Origin: Sphingopyxis lindanitolerans
GTDB lineage: Bacteria; Pseudomonadota; Alphaproteobacteria; Sphingomonadales; Sphingomonadaceae
DNA: 64,000 nt
Direction: 5' to 3'
Assembly (NCBI RefSeq): GCF_002993885.1
Contig: NZ_CM009578.1
Span: 995,251 to 1,059,250 of the forward strand
The notes below the pieces were generated by a model. It saw nothing but the letters and a program-made list of their open reading frames with translations, was not told the DNA's origin and searched no databases. Of this stretch, positions 37,203 through 46,363 are shown in pieces; the first letter of the stretch is position 1, and every line of letters starts with the position of its first letter. The translations under genes were made by a program, and so were the position numbers.

Positions 37203-39161
37203 TCAAATCGCGACCTGGCTCCCCAGCTCGACCACGCGATTCGTCGGCAGGCGGAAATATTCCATCGCGCTTTCCGAATTGCGCAGCATCCACGCGAACA
37301 ATTTCTCGCGCCAGATCGGCATGCCGGGCTTGCTCGCGGCGATCAGCGTCTGGCGCGACAGGAAAAAGCTGGTCTCGAGCATCTTGAACTCGCCGCCGCA
37401 GCCGGTGACGCGCTTCAGCGCCTCGGGGACGTCGACCGGCTGCATGAAACCATAATTCAGGATCAGCCGGTGGAACCCCTGCCCCAGATCGTCGAGCTGG
37501 CACAATCGCTCTTCCTGCACGAACGGCACGTCGGCGATCTTGATCGTCAGCAGGATGATACGTTCGTGCAGCACCTTGTTGTGCTTGAGATTGTGGAGCA
37601 GCGCGTGCGGCACGCCGTCCGACGACGACGTCATGAACACCGCGGTGCCGGGAACCCGCGTCGCGCTGTTGGCGGCGGACTTGACGAACACCGGGATCGG
37701 CATCGCGCCCTCGGCCATTTCCTGCTGCATCAGCTTGCGTCCGCGCGACCAGGTCGTCAGCATGGTGAAGATGGTCAGGCCGATCGCCAGCGGCACCCAG
37801 CCGCCGTCGGGAACCTTGATCAGATTGGCGCCGAGATAGGCGATATCGACGATGAAGAAGACGGCGAGGACCGGGATCGCCTTCCACGCCGGCCAGCGCC
37901 AGAGCATGAACAGCACAACGCTCATCAGACAGGTGTCGATGAACATCGCGCCGGTCACCGCGATGCCATAGGCGGCGGCGAGGTTGCTCGACGATCCGAA
38001 GAAGAGGACGAGGAGGATGACCATCACCATCAGGCCCCAGTTGACCACCGGGATATAGATTTGTCCCTGCGCCGATGCGCTCGTGTGATCGACGCGCAGG
38101 CGCGGCATGAAGCCGAGCTGAATCGCCTGCTGGGTCAGCGAGAAAGCGCCCGAGATGACCGCCTGGCTGGCGATGATCGTCGCGAGCATCGCAAGCAGCA
38201 CCACCGGCACCTTCCACGCCTCGGGCATCATCAGGAAGAAGGGGTCCTGGACCAGTTGCGCCGTCGGCGCGACCTCCGCCGCAAGGACCATCGCGCCCTG
38301 TCCCATATAATTGAGCATCAGCGCGGGCAGCACGAAGCAGAGCCAGCTCAGCCCGATCGGCGCGCGCCCGAAATGCCCCATGTCGGCATAGAGCGCTTCG
38401 GCCCCCGTCACCGCGAGCACCACCGCGCCCAGGGCGACGAAGGCGGTGAAGCCGTCGAGCCAGAAGAAGCGCAGCGCGTTGATCGGATTGAGCGTGTGCA
38501 TCACGATCGACGGATGATCGACGATGTGCGTCACCCCCAGGACCGCGAGCATCAGAAAATAACAGAGCATGATCGGGCCAAAGAGCATGCCGACCTTCGC
38601 CGTCCCGCGCGCCTGGATCGCGAACAGGCCGATCAGGATCGTCAGCGCGATCGGCACGATATAGGGTTCGAACCCGCGGCTCACATATTGCAGGCCTTCG
38701 GTCGCCGACAGCACCGACATCGCGGGGGTGATCATCGAGTCGCCGTAGAAGAGCGCGGTCGCAAAGACGCCGAGCAGCACGATCGGCCACGTCCAGCGCT
38801 TGCCCTCCGACGAGCGGCTGATCAGCGCGAGCAACGCGAGACTGCCGCCTTCGCCCTTGTTATCGGCCTTCATGATCGTCAGCACATATTTGAAGGTCAC
38901 GACGAGCATCATCGACCAGAAGACGAGGCTCAGCACGCCATAGATGTGCAGCCGGTCGGCCTCGATCGAATGATGGCCGGCAAAGGTTTCGCGAAAAGCG
39001 TAGAGCGGGCTCGTCCCGATGTCGCCGAACACCACGCCGACCGCGCCGACGGCAAGCTTCAGCTTCCCATCCTTATGGTGCCCGTGGCCGTAATGGGCCG
39101 TTTCGGCAGTCGTCGCCGCGCTTCCCGCGCCGCCGTCCGCCCGTTGCGACTCAGCAGTCAT
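37203..39161 (-). CDS. kup: Potassium uptake protein Kup
   Basis: 652 residues with about 12 transmembrane helices and a C-terminal cytoplasmic domain. [20 protein letters not shown] is the KUP family signature near residue 40, followed by ADNKGEGG. The protein carries K+ with H+ into the cell. The His-rich N-terminus (HYGHGHHKD) is notable but variable in the family. It is downstream of ccmI, with a 57-bp gap holding a possible -10 (TATTAT), so it likely has its own promoter. Confidence 0.96.
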   Translation of the reverse strand: MTAESQRADGGAGSAATTAETAHYGHGHHKDGKLKLAVGAVGVVFGDIGTSPLYAFRETFAGHHSIEADRLHIYGVLSLVFWSMMLVVTFKYVLTIMKADNKGEGGSLALLALISRSSEGKRWTWPIVLLGVFATALFYGDSMITPAMSVLSATEGLQYVSRGFEPYIVPIALTILIGLFAIQARGTAKVGMLFGPIMLCYFLMLAVLGVTHIVDHPSIVMHTLNPINALRFFWLDGFTAFVALGAVVLAVTGAEALYADMGHFGRAPIGLSWLCFVLPALMLNYMGQGAMVLAAEVAPTAQLVQDPFFLMMPEAWKVPVVLLAMLATIIASQAVISGAFSLTQQAIQLGFMPRLRVDHTSASAQGQIYIPVVNWGLMVMVILLVLFFGSSSNLAAAYGIAVTGAMFIDTCLMSVVLFMLWRWPAWKAIPVLAVFFIVDIAYLGANLIKVPDGGWVPLAIGLTIFTMLTTWSRGRKLMQQEMAEGAMPIPVFVKSAANSATRVPGTAVFMTSSSDGVPHALLHNLKHNKVLHERIILLTIKIADVPFVQEERLCQLDDLGQGFHRLILNYGFMQPVDVPEALKRVTGCGGEFKMLETSFFLSRQTLIAASKPGMPIWREKLFAWMLRNSESAMEYFRLPTNRVVELGSQVAI

Positions 39162-39218
39162 GGCGCGCGCTTTAGACGAGCCAGCGCAAGGATAATAGGT
39201 TCCAAATCGGGACGCGCT

Positions 39219-39869
39219 TCAGGGACCCGCGGGCGACTCGGGCGGCAACTGCGGCCCCATCGCCTCGCGAAGCTGCGCCAGCCGCATCTCCAGGTCCGGC
39301 CGCCACGGCGCATCGGCGGGTGATCGCGTCAAAAGCTGGGTCCACACCGCCTCGGCGCCCTTCAGGTCACCGCTCTGCGCCATCGCCAGCCCCGCGAAGA
39401 AGGGCGGCGCGGGATGGCTGGGATCGCGCTTCGCCGCCTCGTCGAACGCAAGCGCCGCCGCGGGCGACATCACCCCGCCGCCATGCGCGACGAGCGCATT
39501 GCCCAGCCCGACCCACAAATCGACGCTGTCGGGATAGCGATCGAGTCCCTTTTCGAGCGTCTGCGCCGCAAGCTCGGTCTTGCCGGTGCGCATGAAACCG
39601 TCCGCCATGCCGATCCATTTCGCCGTCGGGCCAAAGCGATCGGCCATCCCCTGCTGGCGGTCGGTGATCGCTTCGCCGAAACCCTCGGGCTCCGCTGCCT
39701 TCGCGACCGGATGGCCGGGCAGCGCGGGGCTGCCCTGCAAGGCATAGCCCGCCAGCCCCAGCATGACCGCCGCGCCGGCGAGCGGCCGCGACGCGGCGGG
39801 CAGCCGGCCGAGCCAGAAAATACCGCCGACGGTCAGCGCCGCCGCGATCAGGATGAGCAACCAGATCAT
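39219..39869 (-). CDS. ccmI: Cytochrome c maturation TPR protein CcmI (CycH-like)
   Basis: 216 residues: a single N-terminal transmembrane segment (MIWLLILIAAALTVGGIFWL) and a periplasmic TPR region (about 75-200, GKTELAAQTLEKGLDRYPDS ..ALAFDEAAKRDPSHP). CcmI presents apocytochrome c to the CcmFH ligase. It overlaps ccmH by four bases (ATGA), which ties it to the operon. It is shorter than the two-domain CcmI of Rhodobacter. Confidence 0.85.
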   Translation of the reverse strand: MIWLLILIAAALTVGGIFWLGRLPAASRPLAGAAVMLGLAGYALQGSPALPGHPVAKAAEPEGFGEAITDRQQGMADRFGPTAKWIGMADGFMRTGKTELAAQTLEKGLDRYPDSVDLWVGLGNALVAHGGGVMSPAAALAFDEAAKRDPSHPAPPFFAGLAMAQSGDLKGAEAVWTQLLTRSPADAPWRPDLEMRLAQLREAMGPQLPPESPAGP

Positions 39870-40432
39870 GCCTCGCTCTCCGCTTCATCGTCACGGCCGC
39901 CGCGGCGAAAACGCCCGAAGGCCAGCCAGCCGCCCAAGGCGAGGAACAAGAGCGGCCCAAGCCACAGCAGCGCGGTCGCCGCGTCGAACGGCGGGTCATA
40001 GCTCACCCAATTGCCATAGCGCGCGACGAGCCATTGGCGGATCGCGCCGGGGCTTTCGCCCGCCGCGATCTTGGTGCGCACCTCGTGCCGCATGTCGCCC
40101 GCGAGCGGCGCGTCGCTGTCGGCGATCGACTGCCCCTGACAGACGAGGCAGCGCAGCGTCTCCATCAGCGCCTTGGCCTTCGCTTCCTGCGCCGGATCGC
40201 GAAGCTGCTGATAGGCATAGGGCGCCGGCGGCAGGCGATCCTGCGCGGTGGCGGGCGACGTCAGACCGAGAGACAAAACCGCGAGTAAAAACGCCCACGT
40301 GCCCCTGTGCAGGCAGGAGCCCATCTCCTGCCGCCGCGTTCCGATGCGGTCGGCAGTTCGTTGACGCGCCTCTCGGAGATGGGCCCCTGCCTGCGCAGGG
40401 GTACGATGGGTTTGAAACGCGCGCGCGCTCAC
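39866..40432 (-). CDS. ccmH: Cytochrome c maturation protein CcmH with repeat in the signal-peptide region
   Basis: Thiol oxidoreductase subunit that keeps apocytochrome c reduced for haem ligation. The motif LRCLVCQGQS (Cys95, Cys98) is diagnostic; a transmembrane helix follows (ATALLWLGPLLFLALGGWLA). The GTG at 40432 overlaps the ccmG stop (GTGA), the expected coupled start, but a palindromic repeat is then translated for about 30 codons before the hydrophobic signal core WAFLLAVLSLGLTSPATA. Translation may begin instead at ATG 40324 inside the repeat (MGSCLHRGTWAFLL), which would make a better signal peptide. Confidence 0.92.
   Translation of the reverse strand: MSARAFQTHRTPAQAGAHLREARQRTADRIGTRRQEMGSCLHRGTWAFLLAVLSLGLTSPATAQDRLPPAPYAYQQLRDPAQEAKAKALMETLRCLVCQGQSIADSDAPLAGDMRHEVRTKIAAGESPGAIRQWLVARYGNWVSYDPPFDAATALLWLGPLLFLALGGWLAFGRFRRGGRDDEAESEA
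40298..40412. repeat. Palindromic repeat at the ccmG-ccmH junction, family E
   Basis: GCCCCTGTGCAGGCAGGAGC..CATCTCC pairs with GGAGATGGGCCCCTGCCTGC..AGGGG. It is read in frame in the 5' end of ccmH. Confidence 0.85.
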
Positions 40433-40959
40433 TTCATCGCCTCCAGCTTGGCGACGATCTCGGGCACCTGGTCAGCCAGGATCACGCCCTGGATCTGTTC
40501 GCGAATAATCCCCTTGCCGTCGATCAGGAAGGTTTCGGGCACCCCCGACGAACCGAGCGCGATCTGGACGCTGCTCTGCTGGTCCGACCCGATGCGCTCG
40601 AAGGGATTGCCGTTCTCGGCCAGGAACTGCGCGACATCCTCGGGCCGGTCGCGGATCGCGATGCCGTCGATCGGGACGCCCGCCGCTTTCAACGCTTCGA
40701 GTTGCGGCGCCTCGGCGCGGCACGGGATGCACCAGCTTGCGAAGACATTGACCAGCCGCGGCCGCCCGTCGGCAAGCTGGCTGCTCTTCAGCCCCTCGAC
40801 CCCCGTGGTCGCGGGCGGCAGGTCGAACAACGGCATCGGCTTGTTGATCCATTGCGACTGGATCAACGTGTCGTTCGGCACCGTCAGGCGATAGATGAAG
40901 GCGCCGAACAGCAATCCCATGATCGCCAGCGGCACGAACAGAACCCAGCGGCTCCTCAT
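40429..40959 (-). CDS. ccmG: Thiol:disulfide interchange protein CcmG/DsbE
   Basis: 176 residues: N-terminal membrane anchor (RWVLFVPLAIMGLLFGAFIY) and a periplasmic thioredoxin domain with active site WCIPC (Cys77, Cys80) and cis-Pro segment GVPETFLID. It reduces apocytochrome c. It overlaps ccmF by four bases. Confidence 0.96.
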   Translation of the reverse strand: MRSRWVLFVPLAIMGLLFGAFIYRLTVPNDTLIQSQWINKPMPLFDLPPATTGVEGLKSSQLADGRPRLVNVFASWCIPCRAEAPQLEALKAAGVPIDGIAIRDRPEDVAQFLAENGNPFERIGSDQQSSVQIALGSSGVPETFLIDGKGIIREQIQGVILADQVPEIVAKLEAMK

Positions 40960-42923
40960 GCGAAACGCTCCCGTGATTTCCGCGCCCGCCGCGCGCGCCA
41001 GATTTCGAGCAACTGCGCGCGGCCGAGCAGCGACAGCGTCGCCCCGATCGCGATCAATGCGCCGCCGAGCCAGATCCACCACACCAGCGGCTTCCACCAC
41101 AGGCGAAGCTGATAGCGGTCGATGCTGCCGTCGGGTGCGGTCACCGCCTGCCCCAGCACCACATAAAGCTGCCCGCCCGGCCGCGTCAGCAGCGCCGCCT
41201 CATTGGTTTCTGTCGGCGGCCCGCCCATCAGCCCCGGAAAGGTTCGCGCCGCGGGGTGCAAGGTGAAGGATGCGCCCGAGGGTGTGGTCGCGACCAGCGT
41301 GCCTTCGATCGCGGTATAATTCGGCCCGGCGATCGGCTTCACGCCCGCGAACTTCACCGAGAAATCGGCGACCGTCACCGTCTCGCCCGGCGCCGCGGCG
41401 ACGAGGCGTTCCTTGATGAAGGCGCTTTCGGCGCCCATCCCGGCGAGCGCGACCGCGACTCCGAAATGCGCCATCACCATGCCCCAGGTCGGCAGCGGCG
41501 TGCGGCGAAGATTGCGGCCCCACAAGGGCGCCAGGCTCGCCACCCCGACCAGTCCCGCGACCGTCATGCCGAGCAGCGGCAGCACGCCGACCTTGCCGCC
41601 GAACAGGATCAGCCCGAACAGCACCAGCGCGGCGGCGAACACCGCGACCGGCAGCCGCGACCAGAGCTTCTTGCCGTCGTCCTTGCGCCAGCTCAGCAGC
41701 GGCCCCGTGACCATGACGAGACAGAGGATCAGCGCCAGCGGCCCGGCGACCTTGTTGTAATAGGGCGGCCCGACCGAAATCTTTTCGCCCATCGCCTCGG
41801 CGACGATCGGATAGAGGGTGCCGAGCAGCACGAGCGCGAGGATCGTCGTCAGCAGCAGATTGTTGATGACCAGCGAACCCTCGCGGCTGAGCAGCGCGAA
41901 TTTCTTGCCCTCGGCCACCGCTCCCGCGCGAAAGGCGAACAGGGTCAGTGCGCCGCCGATATAGATGAACATCAGCGCCAGCAGGAAGGTGCCGCGCTCG
42001 GGATCGACCGCAAAGCTGTGGACGCTGGTCAGCAGGCCCGACCGGACGATGAAGGTGCCGACCATCGACATCGAGAAAGCGATGACCGCCAGCATCACCG
42101 TCCAGGCGCGCAGCGCGTTGCGCGTCGCGGTGACGCTGACCGAATGGAGCAAGGCCGCGCCCGCGAGCCACGGGATCAGCGAGACGTTCTCGACCGGATC
42201 CCAGAACCACCAGCCGCCCCAGCCGAGTTCATAATAGGCCCAGTAACTGCCCGCGGTGATGCCAAGGGTCAGGAAGATCCAGCTGCCCAGCACCCACGGC
42301 CGCATCGCGCGGGCGAAGGCGGGCCCGATCTCGCGCGTCACCAGCGCGCCGACCGCGAAGCTGAAGGCGACCGAGATGCCGACATAGCCGATGTAAAGCG
42401 TCGGCGGATGAAAGGCGAGGCCCGGGTCCTGGAGCAGCGGGTTCAATCCCTGCCCGTCGGGCGGTGCGATCGGCAGCCGCTTGAACGGGTTCGACGAAAA
42501 GATCAGGAAGGCGAAGAAACCAAGGCTGAGCGCCGCCTGCGCCGCGAGCGTCGCGATCAGCGTATCGTTGCGCAGCCGTTTTTCGAAGATCGCGACAAGC
42601 GCGCCCGACAGGCCGAGGATCGTCAGCCAGAGCAGCATCGACCCTTCGTGATTGCCCCACGCCCCCGCGACCTTGAACAGCATCGGTTTCAGGCTGTGGC
42701 TGTTGCGCACGACCAGTTCGACCGACATGTCCGACCGCACGAACAGAGTGATGAGCAGCAGAAAGGCCGCTGCGGTCAGCACCCCCTGCGCGACGCTCGC
42801 CGGGCGGACCAGCGCCGCGAGATCGTCCTTGCCGGTGCGGATATAAAGGACGCCCGCGACGAGCGACAGGCAGGCCAGCGCCGCCGCGATCCAGAGCAGC
42901 GCAAGGCCGAGTTCAGCGATCAT
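40956..42923 (-). CDS. ccmF: Haem lyase subunit CcmF
   Basis: 655 residues with about 15 transmembrane helices. The haem-handling WWD segment reads ELGWGGWWFWDPVENVSLIP (about 235-255), and ALLHSVSVT follows. It ligates haem to the CXXCH motif with CcmH. A repeat separates it from ccmE upstream, and it is coupled to ccmG downstream. Confidence 0.98.
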   Translation of the reverse strand: MIAELGLALLWIAAALACLSLVAGVLYIRTGKDDLAALVRPASVAQGVLTAAAFLLLITLFVRSDMSVELVVRNSHSLKPMLFKVAGAWGNHEGSMLLWLTILGLSGALVAIFEKRLRNDTLIATLAAQAALSLGFFAFLIFSSNPFKRLPIAPPDGQGLNPLLQDPGLAFHPPTLYIGYVGISVAFSFAVGALVTREIGPAFARAMRPWVLGSWIFLTLGITAGSYWAYYELGWGGWWFWDPVENVSLIPWLAGAALLHSVSVTATRNALRAWTVMLAVIAFSMSMVGTFIVRSGLLTSVHSFAVDPERGTFLLALMFIYIGGALTLFAFRAGAVAEGKKFALLSREGSLVINNLLLTTILALVLLGTLYPIVAEAMGEKISVGPPYYNKVAGPLALILCLVMVTGPLLSWRKDDGKKLWSRLPVAVFAAALVLFGLILFGGKVGVLPLLGMTVAGLVGVASLAPLWGRNLRRTPLPTWGMVMAHFGVAVALAGMGAESAFIKERLVAAAPGETVTVADFSVKFAGVKPIAGPNYTAIEGTLVATTPSGASFTLHPAARTFPGLMGGPPTETNEAALLTRPGGQLYVVLGQAVTAPDGSIDRYQLRLWWKPLVWWIWLGGALIAIGATLSLLGRAQLLEIWRARRARKSRERFA

Positions 42924-42947
42924 GTGTTACACCGTAAAACAGGTTTT

Positions 42948-43045
42948 TGTCATTGCGGGGGGCGTAGCGACGAAGCAATCCCCAGCCATCGTCACCACAG
43001 GCCGCAAGCTGGAGATGGCTTCGCTTCGCTCGCAACGACGGAAAT
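42948..43045. repeat. Palindromic repeat, family C, between ccmF and ccmE
   Basis: TTGTCATTGCGGGGGGCGTA..AAGCAATCCCCAGCCATC pairs with ..GGAGATGGCTTCGCTTCGCTC..CAACGACGG. It is a second copy of the repeat in ccmAB. Confidence 0.8.
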
Positions 43046-43055
43046 TCGATGGCGT

Positions 43056-43493
43056 TCATTCCCCCGGCACCAGTTTCATATTCTTCGGCATTTCGCCCAT
43101 TTGCGGCGGCATATAGCGCTCGTCATGCTTGGCGAGGATGCGGTCGGCGACGAAAACCCCGTCGGCGCGCATCCGGCCGTCGGCGACCATGCCCGAATTC
43201 TCGGCGAACAGGTCGGGGACGATGCCGGTGAACTGGACCGGGATCGACGCCTTGCCGTCGGTCGCGACGAAATCGATCGTCAACCCGTCGCTCTGCCGCT
43301 TGATGCTGCCCGCGGCGACCATGGCGCCCAGCCGCATCGCCTCGCCGACTTCGGCCTTGCCGGCCTTTACCTCGGCGGGGGTGCGGAAATAGGCGGCCTC
43401 GTCGCGCAGCGCGCTCGCCGCCAGCACGCCCGCGCCCGCAACGCCGCCCAGCGCGACCAGCGCCAATATCAATCGTTGATGCTTCGCCTTCAT
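43056..43493 (-). CDS. ccmE: Haem chaperone CcmE
   Basis: 145 residues: one N-terminal membrane anchor and a periplasmic OB-fold. The covalent haem-binding His123 is in the motif AKHDERYMPP, with Tyr127. The protein carries haem from CcmABCD to CcmF. The start codon overlaps the ccmD stop (ATGA). It is followed by a repeat before ccmF. Confidence 0.97.
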   Translation of the reverse strand: MKAKHQRLILALVALGGVAGAGVLAASALRDEAAYFRTPAEVKAGKAEVGEAMRLGAMVAAGSIKRQSDGLTIDFVATDGKASIPVQFTGIVPDLFAENSGMVADGRMRADGVFVADRILAKHDERYMPPQMGEMPKNMKLVPGE

Positions 43494-43660
43494 TTGCGGT
43501 CCCCGCGCCCTTGCTTGGCGCGCAGCGCGTCGCTGCGCTTCTCTGCCTTCGCCATCGCGCGCCAGCTATGCCACAATACGCCGCCGGTGAGCAGCGCCGT
43601 CAGCGCATAGGCCGCGACCACATAGGCCCATTGCCCGTTCCCGCTGATCACCCCCGTCAT
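43490..43660 (-). CDS. ccmD: Haem exporter subunit CcmD
   Basis: 56 residues: MTGVISGNGQWAYVVAAYAL, one transmembrane helix continuing TALLTGGVLWHSW, then a charged tail RAMAKAEKRSDALRAKQGRG. The conserved Tyr and the position between ccmC and ccmE identify CcmD, which helps release haem-CcmE from CcmABC. Its start is 3 bases after ccmC ends, and its stop overlaps ccmE. Confidence 0.92.
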   Translation of the reverse strand: MTGVISGNGQWAYVVAAYALTALLTGGVLWHSWRAMAKAEKRSDALRAKQGRGDRK

Positions 43661-43663
43661 ACG

Positions 43664-44398
43664 TCAACTTCCCTCATCGTCGGCGAGCCGCCGCAGCCGC
43701 GCCGCGACGCGATTGTCGGCGATGATCCGCCGCATCCGCATCAACACGATCGCGCCGAACAGCAGCGAAAAGCCCAGCACGGTCAGGCCCAGCGGCCACA
43801 GCAGCGAACCGTCGATGCTCGATCCGCCCAGCGTGATGCTCGGCCCCTGATGCAGGCTGTTCCACCACACGACGCTGCGGTTGATGATCGGAATGTTGAT
43901 CGCGCCGACCAGCGCATAGATCGCCGCCCCGCGCGACAGCGACCCGCCCTGCCGCTGGCCTTCGTCGCCCGTCGTCAGCGCGATGAAGCCGGCATAGAGA
44001 AAGAGGAGGATAAGCATCGAGGTCATCCGGCCGTCCCATTCCCACCAGGTGCCCCAGGTCGGCTTGCCCCAGATCGACCCGGTGGCAAGGCACAGCGCGG
44101 TGAACAGCATCCCCGGCACCGCGATCGCGCGCGCCGCGATCCCCGACAAGGGGTGGCGCCAGACGAGCTGGACCAGTCCCGCGATCGCGAGCGAGGTCCA
44201 GCCGCCCATGCCGAGCCAAGCCGAAGGGACATGAACATAAAGGATTCGCGCGGTTTCGCCCTGCTTCGCTTCGCCCGGCACCATCGCCAGCCCGGCGAAA
44301 GCCCCGCCGAGCAAAAGCAGCAGCCCGACGCCGAGCAGCCACGGCGTCAGCGGCTTGGCGATCGCAAGAAAGCGGGTGGGGTTGGCGTAAGCGTGCAT
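43664..44398 (-). CDS. ccmC: Haem exporter CcmC
   Basis: 244 residues with six transmembrane helices. The tryptophan-rich segment GTWWEWDGRMTSMLILLFLY (around residue 130) is the haem-binding WWD domain of CcmC. It attaches haem to CcmE. It is the first gene of the ccmCDEFGHI operon. The 140 bp upstream, between it and the ybaN-like gene, presumably holds the promoter but I see no strong match. Confidence 0.97.
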   Translation of the reverse strand: MHAYANPTRFLAIAKPLTPWLLGVGLLLLLGGAFAGLAMVPGEAKQGETARILYVHVPSAWLGMGGWTSLAIAGLVQLVWRHPLSGIAARAIAVPGMLFTALCLATGSIWGKPTWGTWWEWDGRMTSMLILLFLYAGFIALTTGDEGQRQGGSLSRGAAIYALVGAINIPIINRSVVWWNSLHQGPSITLGGSSIDGSLLWPLGLTVLGFSLLFGAIVLMRMRRIIADNRVAARLRRLADDEGS

Positions 44399-44538
44399 CG
44401 GTTCGCGTCGTCTTTAGGTGAGGCCGGTTTGCCGGTCCAGTGAATTGCCCGGCGCGACCCGGCGAGGCTTCTCTTGCCCGTCGGGCGGGGCGCGTCAAGC
44501 CTGTGCGCCGTCCTGCGGAGTCCATCCGCAAAAACCCC

Positions 44539-44892
44539 TCATTCCTCCGGCCGCGTCCATATCCAGCTTCCGGTCACTGCCGCCGCGATCACCGGCGCCA
44601 TCACCCACGGCCAGGGCGAGAAGATCGCCGCCAACAGGATGCTGAAAGCGAAGGCGGCGGTCGCGGCCATCTTGCCCTTGCGGCTGATCGCGCCCTTCTC
44701 GCGCCACGCGGCGATATGATGGCCGAAATGCGGATGCGTCAGCAGCCATGCCTCGAGCCGCGGCGACGAGCGCGCGAAGCAGAAGGCGGCGAGAATGACG
44801 AACGGCACCGTCGGCAGCAGCGGCAGGAAGGCGCCAATCGCGCCAAGGCCCAGCGACGCCCAGCCTGCGACCAGATAGAAATGCCGTTTCAT
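44539..44892 (-). CDS. YbaN family (DUF454) membrane protein
   Basis: 117 residues, three or four hydrophobic helices. FYLVAGWASLGLGAIGAFLP then LLPTVPFVILAAFCFARSSP, and the HPHFGHHIAAWREKGAISRK loop are hallmarks of the DUF454/YbaN family. Inner-membrane location; function unknown. It stands upstream of ccmC on the same strand. Confidence 0.9.
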   Translation of the reverse strand: MKRHFYLVAGWASLGLGAIGAFLPLLPTVPFVILAAFCFARSSPRLEAWLLTHPHFGHHIAAWREKGAISRKGKMAATAAFAFSILLAAIFSPWPWVMAPVIAAAVTGSWIWTRPEE

Positions 44893-44940
44893 CGATGGCG
44901 AGGCTTAGCGGAAATCAACGTCCGCACCATCCACCAATAT

Positions 44941-45018
44941 CGTCATCCCGGCGAAGGCTGGGATCTCGACCTCGCGTTGTAAAGCTGCGGTGAGATCCCG
45001 GCCTTCGCCGGGATGACG
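44941..45018. repeat. Palindromic repeat, family E variant
   Basis: CGTCATCCCGGCGAAGGC..GGGATCTC pairs with GAGATCCC..GCCTTCGCCGGGATGACG, loop about 20 bp. It lies between the dehydrogenase gene and the ybaN-like gene. Confidence 0.85.
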
Positions 45019-45032
45019 ATTGGGATGGCGGC

Positions 45033-46082
45033 CTATCCCCGCCCGATCAGCGTCTGCGCCATCCGGTCGGCCACCACCGACGCGGGGGTGCCGCTCGCCC
45101 TGCTCTCGGCCCAGATTTCGGCGAGGCGGCCGGGGATCAGCTGGATGCGGCTTTCGACTTCCTCGCGGCTGCCCTGGCCCAGATATTCGAGCGCGACGTT
45201 GATGATGCCGCCCGCATTGATCACATAATCGGGGGCATAGACGATGCCGCGATCGTGGATGCGCTGCCCGTCGGCGTCGGTGGCGAGCTGGTTGTTCGCG
45301 GCGCCCGCGACGATCGACACCTTCAGGCGCTCGATGCTCGCCTCGGTCAGGGTCGCACCGAGCGCATTGGGGCTGAGCACATCGGCCTCGACCTCCATGA
45401 TCGCCGCCGAATCGGCGAGGTCCGCTCCCAATTCCTCGGCAAGCGCCTTCGCCCGCGCCAGGTCGACATCGGCAAGGGTCAGCTTCGCGCCCTCGGCCGC
45501 CAGTCGCCGCGCGACGGCTTCGCCGACGCTGCCGACGCCCTGCACCGCGACGCGCACTCCCTGCGCGCTGTCGGTGTTCAGTTTCTCGCGGATCGCGGCC
45601 TTGATCCCCAGATAGACGCCGAGCGCGGTCAGCGGGCTGGGATTGCCGCCCACCGCGTCGCCCGCCGCCGGCAGGCCGCTGACATGGCGCGTCGTGCGGG
45701 CGATCTCGACCATGTCGGCCACCGACATGCCGACATCCTCGGCGGTCACATAGGCGCCGCCGAGCGACTCGACCGCACGGCCGAACGCCGCGAGCAGTTC
45801 GGGGGTCTTGGCGCCCTGTTCGTCGGCCAGGATCACGCCCTTGCCGCCGCCCATCGGCAGGCCCGCCATCGCATTCTTGTAGCTCATCCCGCGCGACAGG
45901 CGCAGCGCGTCGGTGATCGCCGCGGCGCGCTGCGGATAATGCCAGTATCGCACGCCGCCCGCGCCGGGACCAAGGTGGGTCGAGTGGACCGCGATGACCG
46001 CCGTCAGCCCGCTGGCGCGATCGCGGAACATGTGGACATGCTCATGATCGTCGAAATCGGCGAAATCCCAGACAGCGGACAT
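45033..46082 (-). CDS. Glu/Leu/Phe/Val family amino-acid dehydrogenase (leucine-dehydrogenase type)
   Basis: Catalyses NAD-dependent oxidative deamination of branched or aromatic amino acids. 349 residues. The catalytic Lys region is MAGLPMGGGKGVILADEQ, with LGPGAGGVRYW upstream and the Rossmann dinucleotide fold VAVQGVGSVGEAVARRLAAE in the C-terminal half. GAANNQLATDADGQ is the substrate-side loop of the leucine/phenylalanine branch. Length fits leucine dehydrogenase rather than the larger glutamate enzymes. ATG 46082 follows GAGG. Substrate preference is inferred. Confidence 0.9.
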   Translation of the reverse strand: MSAVWDFADFDDHEHVHMFRDRASGLTAVIAVHSTHLGPGAGGVRYWHYPQRAAAITDALRLSRGMSYKNAMAGLPMGGGKGVILADEQGAKTPELLAAFGRAVESLGGAYVTAEDVGMSVADMVEIARTTRHVSGLPAAGDAVGGNPSPLTALGVYLGIKAAIREKLNTDSAQGVRVAVQGVGSVGEAVARRLAAEGAKLTLADVDLARAKALAEELGADLADSAAIMEVEADVLSPNALGATLTEASIERLKVSIVAGAANNQLATDADGQRIHDRGIVYAPDYVINAGGIINVALEYLGQGSREEVESRIQLIPGRLAEIWAESRASGTPASVVADRMAQTLIGRG

Positions 46083-46184
46083 GGACTCGATCCTCGCGTT
46101 CAAAAATTACGTATGAACGTAATAAAGGAACAGGGGTCGCGAGTCACGCCGTTTCCTGCGTTCTCGCCTGATCGGGTAAAGAAA

Positions 46185-46262
46185 TGGGGCGACCAACGGG
46201 GCTCGAACCCGCGACCTCCGGTACCACAAACCGGCGCTCTAACCAACTGAGCTATGGTCGCC
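46185..46262 (-). tRNA. tRNA-His (anticodon GTG)
   Basis: On the minus strand GGCGACCATAGCTCAGTTGG. The anticodon loop is TTGTGGT between CCGGT and ACCGG; the T arm is GGGTTCGAGCCC. An extra 5' G (G-1, base 46262) and discriminator C73 are encoded, followed by CCA, as histidyl-tRNA synthetase usually needs. Confidence 0.97.
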
Positions 46263-46296
46263 ACATGCCCGGCGAAACCGCCAGCGACAGCGCGCG

Positions 46297-46325
46297 GCGA
46301 TAGGCGCGCCCTACCCCTTCGTCAA
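46297..46325 (-). promoter_or_regulatory. Promoter of tRNA-His
   Basis: On the minus strand TTGACG (46325-46320), 17-bp spacer, TATCGC (46302-46297), about 27 bp before the predicted first base of the transcript's tRNA. Confidence 0.6.
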
Positions 46326-46363
46326 GCATTGTTCGCGCGGGTCGGCCCCCCTAAAAGCGCGGC

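Noticed and set aside
40298..45018. Clusters of palindromes as a possible CRISPR array
   Set aside because: Units are isolated fold-backs between genes, of several families, with no regular spacers and no cas genes.
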